Of a DNA stretch of 64,000 bases, positions 25,678 through 34,463 are shown one piece after another (the stretch's first letter is position 1; every line of letters begins with the position of its first letter). The notes under the pieces were generated by a model. That model ran no database searches. It worked only from the letters and a program-made list of their open reading frames with translations, and had not been told where the DNA came from. Made by a program: the position numbers and the translations under genes. The DNA lies in contig JAJDZN010000153.1 of NCBI GenBank assembly GCA_022824585.1, positions 1 to 64,000 on the forward strand, read 5' to 3'. The stretch comes from Bryobacterales bacterium (GTDB lineage Bacteria > Acidobacteriota > Terriglobia > Bryobacterales > UBA6623).

Positions 25678-25843
25678 TCAGATCGATCTGGGCAGGCCCG
25701 GTCTGGGCGCCAGTGCCCGCAGAACCAGTGTTGCTACTGATCGATGACTAGGCCGTCCGCATTTGTAACGGCACCGCCGCCCCCGCCTTCTATGCGTCAT
25801 CCTGAACTCGGCAGAGAGCTTGACAGGGGCGGCAGGTGGTGCC

Positions 25844-26263
25844 GTGAAGATCAGTATCAACGTGTGCAGGAAGATTCTACTGAATAATGAGGACACGACG
25901 AAAACCGTGAGCGTGCGTGAGCTGTGCCGGAACCCTTCGGCAGCGCTTAGAGCAGCGCGCGAGAATCCCGTGGTGGTGCTTAAACGCCAACAGCCGGAAG
26001 CTGTGCTCATAAATCTGGAAGGGGATTCGATCCTCGACGATCAGGGCATCCGATTAGCCCTCGCCACTTCCCTGTACCGCGACGGGAGCGTATCCCTTGG
26101 TAGAGCGGCGCGATTCTCTGAACTTTCCCCTGCCGAGTTCATTCAGCATATTTCAAAGCTAGGGATTTCTGTGGTTCATGGGACACCAGCCAGCGTGCGT
26201 CAGGACGTCGACGCGATCCAGGAATGGCGACAGAGCTCGTCGTCGCCGATGCAAGCACTCTGA
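25844..26263 (+). CDS. Antitoxin with Phd/YefM-like N-terminus and UPF0175-like C-terminus
   Basis: 139 residues from the GTG at 25844. The first half contains VSVRELCRNPSAALRAAREN followed by VVVLKRQQPEAVLINLEG, the DNA-binding pattern of Phd/YefM antitoxins; the second half, LALATSLYRDGSVSLGRAAR and FIQHISKLGI, resembles UPF0175 proteins, which usually pair with DUF3368 PIN toxins. So two antitoxin modules seem fused. It overlaps the toxin gene by 40 bases. It would bind the toxin and probably repress its own promoter. Confidence 0.72.
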   Translation: MKISINVCRKILLNNEDTTKTVSVRELCRNPSAALRAARENPVVVLKRQQPEAVLINLEGDSILDDQGIRLALATSLYRDGSVSLGRAARFSELSPAEFIQHISKLGISVVHGTPASVRQDVDAIQEWRQSSSSPMQAL

Positions 26264-26727
26264 TCGGGCTGAGGTCCGCAGAGGCCTTTGGGCTTCTCGA
26301 CAAGCTCTTCGGTGAAATCGTCGTTTCCGAGGCGGTCCGCGATGAAGTACTCGCTGCGGGAAACCGGCAAGGTGCTCGAGAGTTGTCCGGTGCGATCCAG
26401 AGCGGGACGATCAAAGTCTTGCCAGTGAAGCCGATCGCTGCGCTGGCAGCCAGTCTGGATGTCGGTGAGGCAAGTACCCCAACCCTCGGCATCGAGGATG
26501 CCGGATTGAGTCTCGTGCTGATGGACGAGATGATTGGCAGATCCTACGCAAGGAGCCATGGCCTCAATGTGACCGGACTCGTGGGAGTGTTGTTGGCTGC
26601 GAGGCGGGAGGGCCTTGTCTCAAGCGTGAGGCCGTTCTTGGAGCGGCTAAAGAGGGCAACTTCAGGTTATCTGACGAGCTTGTTCGCTCGGTTATCGACG
26701 AAGCTGGGGAATCCTGAGACGGTGTGA
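26224..26727 (+). CDS. DUF3368 PIN-like toxin with a frameshifted 3' end
   Basis: 167 residues. PIN-type acidic residues are D9 (VVADAS), E41 (RDEVL), E82 (LDVGEAS) and D101 (LMDEMIGR), and GLNVTGLVGVLLAARREGL is typical for DUF3368. After about residue 145 the encoded tail no longer fits the family. The other frame (26667-26717) reads LSDELVRSVIDEAGES then stop, the expected family ending. Adding one A in the run near 26657-26660 would give ANFRLSDEL and join them. So a single-base deletion (or a sequencing error) has swapped the last about 20 residues. The PIN core is intact; toxicity is uncertain. Confidence 0.75.
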   Translation: MATELVVADASTLIGLRSAEAFGLLDKLFGEIVVSEAVRDEVLAAGNRQGARELSGAIQSGTIKVLPVKPIAALAASLDVGEASTPTLGIEDAGLSLVLMDEMIGRSYARSHGLNVTGLVGVLLAARREGLVSSVRPFLERLKRATSGYLTSLFARLSTKLGNPETV

Positions 26728-27013
26728 GAGCGGCCTGTTACGGACAGCGCCTATTGAGTAGTCCTTGTTCTAACAGTCCACGGGTAGACGTCGTGAGACA
26801 CCGAGTGAAATGTCTTCAAGACTGTTCAGGAGTGCCTGTTGGCAACCTCTCACGATCGGTGCTTGGCAGCTAGGGGGCAACAGATCCGGAAGGGCCGTCG
26901 TCTCGTGATGCAGGCAGGCTGTGCCGCGAGAATCCAAGCATTCGCGACGAATCGCGTGCGCCCAAAACTTGGTTTGTGAGCCTTCTTCGGCGAAGTGGGA
27001 ACCGTCCGGAACC

Positions 27014-28093
27014 TTACGAATCGTCACCCGCGGCCAGCCTGTCCCATGCCTGCCGCGCGGTCAGCTGCACGGTGTTGTCGTCGCTTGAAAGCTTGGGGAA
27101 GATCGCGGCGGCGGCTTCGGCGCTTCCCACGTTGGCGAGGCCGATAATCGCGGCGCACTGCAGGTGCTCTTCCTCGCGCACCAACGCTTCCATGTAGATC
27201 GCCTGGGCTTCGCCCGCGTTCCCCCGTTCGAGTTGCGCGTCTGCGTACCGGAGCTGGCTGTCGTCGAACTCGATCTTCTGCCACTCGCTGAGGCTATCGG
27301 TCTCGGGGAAGGTGACGTCCATGCCCCCGGAAGTGCCGATCCTTGCCCATGACTTCATGCCAGCCATGGCCAGAGTGGTGTCGGAAGATCGCATTGCCTC
27401 GATGGCCGCACCCGCTGCCTCGTCTGCTCGGCGGTGTCCCAGCGCGGCCAGAATGCGCGGCTTGAAGTCGTCCGCGGCGGAAGGTAGGGCGGCCAGCAGA
27501 GCCTCCTCTGACGCTTTGCCGGGAATCCTCTCTAAGCAAAACGCTGCCTCTTCCCGCAGCTGCGCATCGTGGATCAACGGCGCGACCTTGCCCACATCGT
27601 CAGTTGTGCCGATGAGCGAGAGATGACGCAACGCGGTGACCTTCGCCGTCTGGGTGCCCTTACCGGAAATCACCGAGTGCAGGTGCATCACGACCACTTG
27701 GCGCGGATCCATTCGGCCCGGATCGTCTGGACGGCCTGTGTTGGCACCCAGGCTCGCGGCGTTGATGACCTTGCCGACCGAATGCACTATGTTCTTGAGC
27801 GCCTCTTCCGCGGACTTTCGAACATTCAGCTTCTTCGACGTGAGCAGCTCTGCCAGCGCCGGTATGACGCTGGGATCGACCTGATCGGCGGTGGACCAAG
27901 CCGCGTAGTTTTCGTCCTCGTCATCGCTTCGGATGCCCGCCAGGAACTTGTCCTCGGCCTCGGCCGCCTCGGCGGAACCCGCCATCAAGGCCGTCGCCAG
28001 CCCCGCAGCCATCGCGGATCCGGTGTGCTTCGTGGATGCGTCTGTCATCGCGCTGTTCTCTCCATTGCTGCTTGATTTGAGTGGGCTTGTCAT
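27014..28093 (-). CDS. HEAT-repeat-like protein, function unknown
   Basis: 359 residues from the ATG at 28093 (preceded by GAGGA); a second ATG at 28048 also has a good site (GGAGAG), so the true start is open. After a Ser/Ala-rich N-terminus come helical repeats with the HEAT pattern: VIPALAELLTSKKLNVRKSA, VTALRHLSLIGTTDDVGKVA, LREEAAFCLERIPGKASEEA and further copies to the C-terminus. The N-terminal hydrophobic stretch (AMAAGLATALMAGSAEA) could be an export signal. It starts 11 bases after the oxidoreductase stop, so they form an operon; a scaffold or regulatory role is all that can be inferred. Confidence 0.7.
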   Translation of the reverse strand: MTSPLKSSSNGENSAMTDASTKHTGSAMAAGLATALMAGSAEAAEAEDKFLAGIRSDDEDENYAAWSTADQVDPSVIPALAELLTSKKLNVRKSAEEALKNIVHSVGKVINAASLGANTGRPDDPGRMDPRQVVVMHLHSVISGKGTQTAKVTALRHLSLIGTTDDVGKVAPLIHDAQLREEAAFCLERIPGKASEEALLAALPSAADDFKPRILAALGHRRADEAAGAAIEAMRSSDTTLAMAGMKSWARIGTSGGMDVTFPETDSLSEWQKIEFDDSQLRYADAQLERGNAGEAQAIYMEALVREEEHLQCAAIIGLANVGSAEAAAAIFPKLSSDDNTVQLTARQAWDRLAAGDDS

Positions 28094-28104
28094 CGCACTG
28101 TCCT

Positions 28105-29448
28105 CTACAGGTGCCAAGGCCCGCGGCCCGGGCGGCTCAACATGCGGTTGGCTTCCTCGTCGTTTCGGACGCGTTCGTTGACCGGGTCCCAATCCAGCTT
28201 GCGACGCAACCGGTAGGAGATGTTTCCGAGGATGCACAGGATCGACACGCGGTGCGCCGACTCGATGTCCATGATGGGCTTCTCGCGGGACATGATGCAG
28301 TCTTCGAAGTTCTCGCCGTGCCCGGGGCTCTTGAACACTTCGACCCCGCCGTATGGCGTCTCGTACTCCATGGCCTGCGGCTCTGTGGCGGTCGTGTTCC
28401 GGTCGCCGTAAGTCACGGTCAAGCGACCCTTGTCGCCCCAGTAGACGGCACCGTAGCGCGCATCAAGCTCCTGCGATGGCTCGCCAGGCTGGGCCCAGAT
28501 CAGGGTCCAGTCGGGATCCTTGTACTGATAGGTCACCGTCATGTGCATCGGCGTGTCGTAGATTCCGCCGTGGTGCGGCTCGCCAGTGGCCTCGACGCTG
28601 ACCGGACCGGTGTTGTCGGCGTTCATGACCCACTGGGCCACGCTCATCACATGAGCGCCGCGGTCCCGGATCTGGCCGCCTCCGAAGTCCAGCATCCAGC
28701 GGAAGCTGCCGTGCGTTCGGGTCTTGTTGTACGGAACCTCCCGCGCCGGACCGATCCACTTGTCGTAGTCCAGCCCAGAGGGCGGCTCCTCGTCCGGTGT
28801 CCAAGTGCCGCGCGGGTTCTCGTAGTGCCAGCATTTGACTTCCGAGACGGTGCCGATCTGACCGTTGTTGATGTAGTTCTTGGCGTAGTAGGCGGCCTCT
28901 TGCGAACGGCCCTGCGAGCCCACTTGCACGACACGCCCGTAGCGCTCGGCGGCGGTGACCATCGCGCGGCCCTCTTCCACGGTCTTCGCGGCCGGCTTCT
29001 CAACGTACACGTCCTTGCCGGCCTGACAGGCCATGATGGTCATCAGGGCGTGCCAGTGGTCGGGAGAGGCGATGAAGACAGCGTCGAGGTCTTTCAGCTC
29101 GAGCATGCGCCTGAAGTCCTTGAACAAGCGCGGCCTTCCGCCGACCATGGTGGCCGACATGTCGAGTCGGCTCGAGTCCACGTCGCAGAGCGCGGTGGAT
29201 AGAGCGGGGCGCATGTAGCGGTCCCCGGCGCCGCCGAGGTTTTCCCAAGGCACAACCTTCTGGTCTACCCGAGACTCCGGCCTGAGGAATCGCCTCCCAC
29301 GGCCCCCAAGGCCGATGTGCCCGAAATTAAGACGGTCGCTGGGAGCAGGTTTCGCCAGCACGGAAGCCGGGACGATGGTGATTCCAAGCGAGGTCGATGC
29401 GGCGGACGAGATAAAGGATCTGCGAGTGAACTGATCTGGTTTGGTCAT
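28105..29448 (-). CDS. Tat-exported Gfo/Idh/MocA-family oxidoreductase
   Basis: 447 residues. Twin-arginine signal TRRSFISSAAS at the start, then a Rossmann fold with HIGLGGRGRR, DAVFIASPDHWH, and the family EKPAAKT motif near residue 160, followed by the alpha/beta domain (MLDFGGGQIRDRGAH). These NAD(P)-dependent enzymes oxidise sugars or sugar derivatives; Tat export of the folded, cofactor-loaded form is common in Planctomycetes, Verrucomicrobia and Acidobacteria. Operon with the HEAT-like gene. A second member lies at 39620. Confidence 0.88.
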   Translation of the reverse strand: MTKPDQFTRRSFISSAASTSLGITIVPASVLAKPAPSDRLNFGHIGLGGRGRRFLRPESRVDQKVVPWENLGGAGDRYMRPALSTALCDVDSSRLDMSATMVGGRPRLFKDFRRMLELKDLDAVFIASPDHWHALMTIMACQAGKDVYVEKPAAKTVEEGRAMVTAAERYGRVVQVGSQGRSQEAAYYAKNYINNGQIGTVSEVKCWHYENPRGTWTPDEEPPSGLDYDKWIGPAREVPYNKTRTHGSFRWMLDFGGGQIRDRGAHVMSVAQWVMNADNTGPVSVEATGEPHHGGIYDTPMHMTVTYQYKDPDWTLIWAQPGEPSQELDARYGAVYWGDKGRLTVTYGDRNTTATEPQAMEYETPYGGVEVFKSPGHGENFEDCIMSREKPIMDIESAHRVSILCILGNISYRLRRKLDWDPVNERVRNDEEANRMLSRPGRGPWHL

Positions 29449-29812
29449 AAGGTTCTCACTTCAACGGCGGGTCATAACCGGCCTGCCATCACGTGGCGCA
29501 GGATGCGCCGAGTCTGCGAGACGATGGACAGCGCCACGATTGCGCTCTGATCATACTAACTCATACGGCGACATTAAAATTCAAGGACGACTGGGCCCGG
29601 TTCGGACCCCGTGCAAGCGTCCCTGTCGCGGGTGCACACTCTGGCCCGCAGAGACCGCGCACCGCGTGCCGGCCATGCAGTCTCGTTGCCCCAATGAGCG
29701 GTCGTCGGCGATTTTCGACGCATAGCTGAGTGTTCCGTGCTAACCTTCTGCCAGTGTTGAACTTGGCCAACCACCAGTTGGTGCCGAACGGCGGATTCGA
29801 GGTGCTGAGACC
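29449..29812. other. Divergent intergenic region, promoters expected
   Basis: 364 bases between the divergent oxidoreductase and VWFA genes. It must hold promoters for both. AT-richer sequence around 29545-29583 (CTGATCATACTAACTCATAC, then ATTAAAATTCAA) is the best candidate zone. No RNA gene, repeat or convincing open frame is visible. Confidence 0.4.
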
Positions 29813-30901
29813 ATGAAAGCGGCAGCGCGACTTCTGGCGGGCCTCATTGCGGTCAGCGTGCTGGCCCTAGGGCAAGACTCGGAGGCACCGGTCGAAGATT
29901 CGGGTTTCGTTATCAGGACTGAATCGAACCTCGTCGTGGTTCCGCTGCATGTGTATCAAAAAAAGCAGTCCGTCGATGGTTTGGGGAAAGAGGCCTTCGA
30001 GCTGTACGAGGACGGCGTCAAGCAGGACATCGCGTTCGTCGAAGGGCCGGCCGCCGAAGGTGCACCGCCAGGTGCTGCCCGAACAGTGCCGACTGAAATC
30101 ATCTTTCTGATCGATTACAGCCTCAGCGTCATGATGCGGGGACTGCTGGACTTTACCAGTATCCGTACCACACTGCTGGAAGGGCTCCGCAAGGACGTGA
30201 TGATCTCGGTCTACGGTTTCGCCGACACGCTCAAGCGCTTCACCGGCCCGACCCGCGATTTCGCAAAGTTGAAGCGGGCAATCGAGCTGACCTACGAGTC
30301 CGAAGCGCTCGGCAGCCGTGTGTACGAGGCGATCATCCAGACCGCTCGGGACGCTTCCAATCGGGGGGGTGACGTCTCGCGGATGATGCTTGTGTTCTCG
30401 GATGGGTTCAGCACCACCAACATAAACCCCGACCTGGTCGTACAGGTGGCCAATGCCCTGGCGATCCCGATCTATCCGGTGATCTTGGGACACAGCGACC
30501 TCACGGACAGATTCAACCAAGGGGGCGGGGGCGGTGTGTGGCGCCAGCCTCGGCAGCCGAATCCGGGACACGAACGCCGCAGTCAGATTCCCGGCGGAAC
30601 GCGCAACCCGGCCGGCCTGCTCCGCAGGCAATCGAACATACGTAGTCAAGAATCGCGGCAGGCGATCTTCGCGGACATCGGTCCCCGGACGGGCGGCCAG
30701 AGTTTCGACCCGGACGTCCTCAACAACATCGTGGTGCGAAAGATCCTGGGTTCGCTGGCGGATCTGGCTGCGACGGAGTACATCGTGGGTTACTACCCGA
30801 GTTCGGTGGACGAGGAGCTTTCACCGCATCAGGTCCAGGTACGCCTCGTCGACGAAGAGGTGGGCAAGCTCTACGGCGGGCAGCGGGTCATCATCCACTG
30901 A
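29813..30901 (+). CDS. Secreted acidobacterial VWFA-related domain protein
   Basis: 362 residues with a signal peptide (cleavage near ALGQ, residue 21). It starts with FVIRTESNLVVVPLHVY and LGKEAFELYEDGVKQDI, the typical beta-rich preamble of the acidobacterial VWFA-related family (TIGR03436), then a von Willebrand A domain with MIDAS D101-Y-S-L-S, and ends with TEYIVGYYPSS and the usual closing beta domain. A Gly/Arg/Gln-rich linker of about 45 residues interrupts the VWA domain. Function is unknown; metal-dependent protein binding at the cell surface or in the periplasm is expected. The family is a good taxonomic marker for Acidobacteriota. Confidence 0.85.
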   Translation: MKAAARLLAGLIAVSVLALGQDSEAPVEDSGFVIRTESNLVVVPLHVYQKKQSVDGLGKEAFELYEDGVKQDIAFVEGPAAEGAPPGAARTVPTEIIFLIDYSLSVMMRGLLDFTSIRTTLLEGLRKDVMISVYGFADTLKRFTGPTRDFAKLKRAIELTYESEALGSRVYEAIIQTARDASNRGGDVSRMMLVFSDGFSTTNINPDLVVQVANALAIPIYPVILGHSDLTDRFNQGGGGGVWRQPRQPNPGHERRSQIPGGTRNPAGLLRRQSNIRSQESRQAIFADIGPRTGGQSFDPDVLNNIVVRKILGSLADLAATEYIVGYYPSSVDEELSPHQVQVRLVDEEVGKLYGGQRVIIH

Positions 30902-30927
30902 GGCGGCCGGAAGCAGGCCGTTGCCTC
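30900..30927 (+). terminator. Hairpin after the VWFA gene
   Basis: GAGGC-GGCC, loop of seven, GGCC-gtt-GCCTC, starting inside the stop codon of the VWFA gene. A stable GC stem but no T-run after it, so intrinsic termination is only possible, not demonstrated. Confidence 0.35.
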
Positions 30928-31020
30928 CATATCGTTGCGCTTGGGCGACCCGACCGGCAGCTTATGCATGGAAGTGGCGGGACGGGACGCCACGTGTCGC
31001 GCGCACCCCGGCCCGGTCGC

Positions 31021-31446
31021 TTAATCTAGGCCGCCCATCGCGACGATAACCCCGAACTCGTCAGCGGTGACCGGTGACACCGACAGTCTGCTGCGCGTCA
31101 CCAGCTGCATGTTGCTCAGTCTTGGCTCGCGCTTGATCGCAGCAAGGGTGACGGGGGCGGACAGGGCTTGCAGAGGCTTGATGTCGACCACGCTCCAGCG
31201 GTCGTCATCGGTGGTCGGATCTTGGTAGTGCTCGCGGATAACTTCAGCGATGCCAATGACTGCACGATCTTCATTCGAGTGATAGAAGAGCAACTGGTCG
31301 CCAGCGGCCATCGCGCGAATGTTGTTGCGGGCCTCGTAGTTTCGCACGCCGTCCCAATATGTCCAGCCGTCCTTGACGAGGTCCTCCCACGAGTACTTGA
31401 AAGGCTCGGACTTCACCAGCCAGTAGCGGAGGTCTGGGTTCGGCAT
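31021..31446 (-). CDS. EVE-domain protein
   Basis: 141 residues. The EVE (PUA-like) fold is recognisable from the start RYWLVKSEPFKYSWEDL, then WDGVRNYEARNNIRAM, GDQLLFYHSN and GIAEVIREHY. EVE proteins bind modified bases in RNA or DNA and sometimes occur in defence or RNA-quality systems. This one is a stand-alone housekeeping-type copy (thymocyte nuclear protein 1/YTH-like group) in no operon. Confidence 0.88.
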   Translation of the reverse strand: MPNPDLRYWLVKSEPFKYSWEDLVKDGWTYWDGVRNYEARNNIRAMAAGDQLLFYHSNEDRAVIGIAEVIREHYQDPTTDDDRWSVVDIKPLQALSAPVTLAAIKREPRLSNMQLVTRSRLSVSPVTADEFGVIVAMGGLD

Positions 31447-31573
31447 GCCTTAGCAAGCATATCAGCGCCGGGCGGGTGTCTATAGTCGTGAGCATCTCCG
31501 GCCAAGTCGGGCGAGGGCCGAACAATACCTTGCTAGAATCTCAATGCCTGAATCTCGCATTGGAGGTGAAGTG

Positions 31574-34369
31574 ATGCTGGCACGAGTGCTATTCGCGTTC
31601 CTGGCGGTCCCATTGATGGCCGCTCCGGAACTAACTGGTGACGACATCGCTTCGTTCCGAGTCCGATTTGGTCTCAACGACACGGCCCAGACCGCCTGGG
31701 ACGGGTCGGTCTCTGTGTCGAGCGGCGAATTTGTCCAGCTGCGCGACTGGCATCCGCGGCCGGAAAACGAGATCACTCCCCCGAACCGATGGAAGTTGTC
31801 CACGCACAAGGGTGTCAACTACCGCGTCGCGAATTACCTGCACCCGCCGAACACGGGCGTGCAGGCGTACTACTGGACACCGGGTGTCGTCTTGGATGTG
31901 CGCGGCAGCGGCGGCGCGCGGGTGAGCATCGAGACAGCGCAAGGCAGCTTCGAATTCCGAAGCGGGGATGTCCCTCTAGGCGAGCCGCAACGCTTCTTGG
32001 ATGGCTCCGTGATCGTCGAGCGGGTGCCGCCTGCCGAGAAGCTCACCGGAGACGAGTACGAGGACGACTTCGTGGCGATCCTTGGCGGCGACAGCGGCGA
32101 GGTCTGGGTTGCTTGGGTGGCTTACAACGACGGGGCGAATCACATCTTCGCACGCCGTCACGACGGGTCGAGCTGGGGCGATCTGCAGCGAATCAGCGAA
32201 GGGCCCAGCGATGCCTATCTCGTAAAGCTGGGGCGGGACAAGACGGGCGCGCCGTGGTTTGTGTGGTCGAATCAGGTCGACGGCAACTTCGACCTGTACG
32301 GGCGCTCGCTGAAGGGCGGTTCCTTGACGCCGGTCTTGCGCCTCACCGAGACCCCCGGCCCCGACACCTTCCACAACCTAGCTGCCGATTCGGAGGGCAA
32401 TCTCTGGCTGGTCTGGCAGAGCTTCCGCGCTGGCGCGAACGACATCTATGCCAGGCGCTACGACGGCGAGGGCTGGAGCGCCGAAGAGAGGGTCTCAAGC
32501 TCTCCTGCCAACGACTGGGAGCCGGTGATCGCCGCAGGACTCAACGGCGAGGTCCACATCGCTTGGGACACCTATGACAAGGGTGACTACGACGTCCTGC
32601 TCCGGACCTGGGACGGCTCCGGATGGAGCGATGTGCAACCGATCGCCGCGACCAAGTTGTACGAGGCGCACGTGTCGCTCGCGGTCGACGCCAGCAACCG
32701 GTTGTGGGCTGCCTACAACGAGAGTGGAATGAACTGGGGCAAGGACACAGGGTTCCTGCCGAACATTCAGGGGACGCGCCTCTATGACTACCGCCGCACG
32801 CGAGTGGCGATCCTGGACGGCGCGGATTGGAAGGCTCCGGTGGGCGACATCAACGAGTCGCTGCCCGAGCACATCGACAACCGACACAATGACTTCCCGC
32901 AACTCGCGCTGGATGCCGAGGGTCGCATGTGGCTGTTCAGCCGCCACCGCACGATCCGCCAGCGCGACATGCCCAACGAGACGCCGCTGCACCGCGCCTG
33001 CTGGGAAATCTGGGGCTCGACGCTAGACGGCGAGCGCTGGATCAGGCCGGTGGAGTTTCCCTTCAGCGCCAGCCGGCAGGACGTGCGCTGGGGCATTGCG
33101 TCCGACGGCAAGGGCAACCTGTTCGCGGCGTGGTCTATGGACAACCGAGACTTCGAGGACTTTCTATACCAGCACGAAGACGTCTACGCCGCCAAGCTGC
33201 CGAAACTGGAGCGCAAGACTGCCGCTCCGGTGCTAAGGGCTCGAACCGAGCCGGAGCTGTTCTTCTACGACATGGCGCCGACGGAGCCGGCAGACCTGGC
33301 GCGCCTCCGCGGATATGAGATCAGCAGCGAGGGCAAGACCTACAAGATCTACCGCGGGGACACGCATCGCCACTCGGAGTTCTCCATGGACGGCAACAAT
33401 GACGGCTCGCTGTTGCAGACCTACCGCTATTCGGTCGATGTCGCGTCGCTCGACTACTTGCTGGCAAGCGAGCACAACGGGTCGGGCGGCCCCAACAACG
33501 AATACGTCAACTGGCTGCTGCAGCAGACCGTGGATGTCTTCTCTTTCCCTGGGGCGTTCCAGCCGTTCTACGGCTACGAGAGATCCATCCGCTACCCGGC
33601 GGGGCACCGTAACATCCTGTTCGCCAAGCGCGGCAACCCCACCCTTCCGATACTTCCGGAAGAGGCCCGCAGCGAGCAGGGGGCGGGCAGGCTGTATGAG
33701 TACCTGAAGCGCCACGATGGCATCGCCATCTCGCATACTTCCGCAACCCGCATGGGCACGGACTGGCGGGACAATGACCCCGAGTTCGAACCGCTGGTGG
33801 AGATCTTCCAAGGTGATCGCGTCTCGGCCGAGTACGAGGGCGCGCCTCTAGCGGCCAACAGCGAGAACATCACGTCCCAGATCGGAGGTTTCGAGCCGGC
33901 GGGCTATGTCTGGAACGCCTGGGCCAAGGGCTACAAGCTGGGTGTTCAAGCCGCCTCCGATCATCTCTCGACGCACTATTCCTACGCTTGCACCATTGCT
34001 GAGGAGTTCACGCGCGAGAGCATGTTGGACGCCATGAAGCGGCGTCACAGCTATGGCGCGACAGACAACATCATCCTCGACTACCGCTTGGAGACGCCCG
34101 ACGGCAGGGAACACCTGCAGGGTGACATCCTCGAGACGGAGGAGGGCTTCGAGCTGAAGGTCCGCATCATCGGGACAACGCCGCTACGACAGGTGGATCT
34201 GATCAAGAACCAGCAGTTCCTGCACAATCGGCAGAAACTACCGCAGGATTCTGCGTTCACGTTTGTCGACAAGGACAAGCAGCCGGGAGAGGACTACTAC
34301 TATGTGCGCGTGGTCCAAGAGGATGACAACGTAGCGTGGTCATCGCCGATCTGGGTGACGACTCGGTAA
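31574..34369 (+). CDS. Secreted propeller plus PHP-like metallohydrolase (DUF3604-like), copy 1
   Basis: 931 residues from the ATG at 31574 with a good GGAGG site; signal peptide ends near AAPE. A unique N-terminal beta domain (about 20-150) precedes a beta-propeller-like region (about 160-560) with repeated GEVWVAW, GNLWLVWQS, NRLWAAY and GRMWLFSR blades. The C-terminal third starts with GDTHRHSEFS, where D596, H598 and H600 look like PHP-type metal ligands, then SEHNG, AISHTSATRMGTDW, EIFQGDR and AASDHLSTHYSY, further His/Asp ligands as in DUF3604. Predicted secreted metal-dependent phospho- or sulfo-ester hydrolase; substrate unknown. Paralogue at 50807. Confidence 0.8.
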   Translation: MLARVLFAFLAVPLMAAPELTGDDIASFRVRFGLNDTAQTAWDGSVSVSSGEFVQLRDWHPRPENEITPPNRWKLSTHKGVNYRVANYLHPPNTGVQAYYWTPGVVLDVRGSGGARVSIETAQGSFEFRSGDVPLGEPQRFLDGSVIVERVPPAEKLTGDEYEDDFVAILGGDSGEVWVAWVAYNDGANHIFARRHDGSSWGDLQRISEGPSDAYLVKLGRDKTGAPWFVWSNQVDGNFDLYGRSLKGGSLTPVLRLTETPGPDTFHNLAADSEGNLWLVWQSFRAGANDIYARRYDGEGWSAEERVSSSPANDWEPVIAAGLNGEVHIAWDTYDKGDYDVLLRTWDGSGWSDVQPIAATKLYEAHVSLAVDASNRLWAAYNESGMNWGKDTGFLPNIQGTRLYDYRRTRVAILDGADWKAPVGDINESLPEHIDNRHNDFPQLALDAEGRMWLFSRHRTIRQRDMPNETPLHRACWEIWGSTLDGERWIRPVEFPFSASRQDVRWGIASDGKGNLFAAWSMDNRDFEDFLYQHEDVYAAKLPKLERKTAAPVLRARTEPELFFYDMAPTEPADLARLRGYEISSEGKTYKIYRGDTHRHSEFSMDGNNDGSLLQTYRYSVDVASLDYLLASEHNGSGGPNNEYVNWLLQQTVDVFSFPGAFQPFYGYERSIRYPAGHRNILFAKRGNPTLPILPEEARSEQGAGRLYEYLKRHDGIAISHTSATRMGTDWRDNDPEFEPLVEIFQGDRVSAEYEGAPLAANSENITSQIGGFEPAGYVWNAWAKGYKLGVQAASDHLSTHYSYACTIAEEFTRESMLDAMKRRHSYGATDNIILDYRLETPDGREHLQGDILETEEGFELKVRIIGTTPLRQVDLIKNQQFLHNRQKLPQDSAFTFVDKDKQPGEDYYYVRVVQEDDNVAWSSPIWVTTR

Positions 34370-34463
34370 CCGTTTGTGGCTGGCGCGCTTGGAAGGCAGG
34401 GGGCGGTCGGCCCAGACAAGAGCGCGCGTCGCGCCCCGCGCCGGCGCTACAAGGGAGATCCCC

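Noticed and set aside
29754..29816. 20-codon GTG-started frame overlapping the VWFA start by ATGA, with VPNGGFEVLRP
   Set aside because: Too short and without ribosome-binding sequence; resemblance to a carbohydrate-binding domain start is probably chance.
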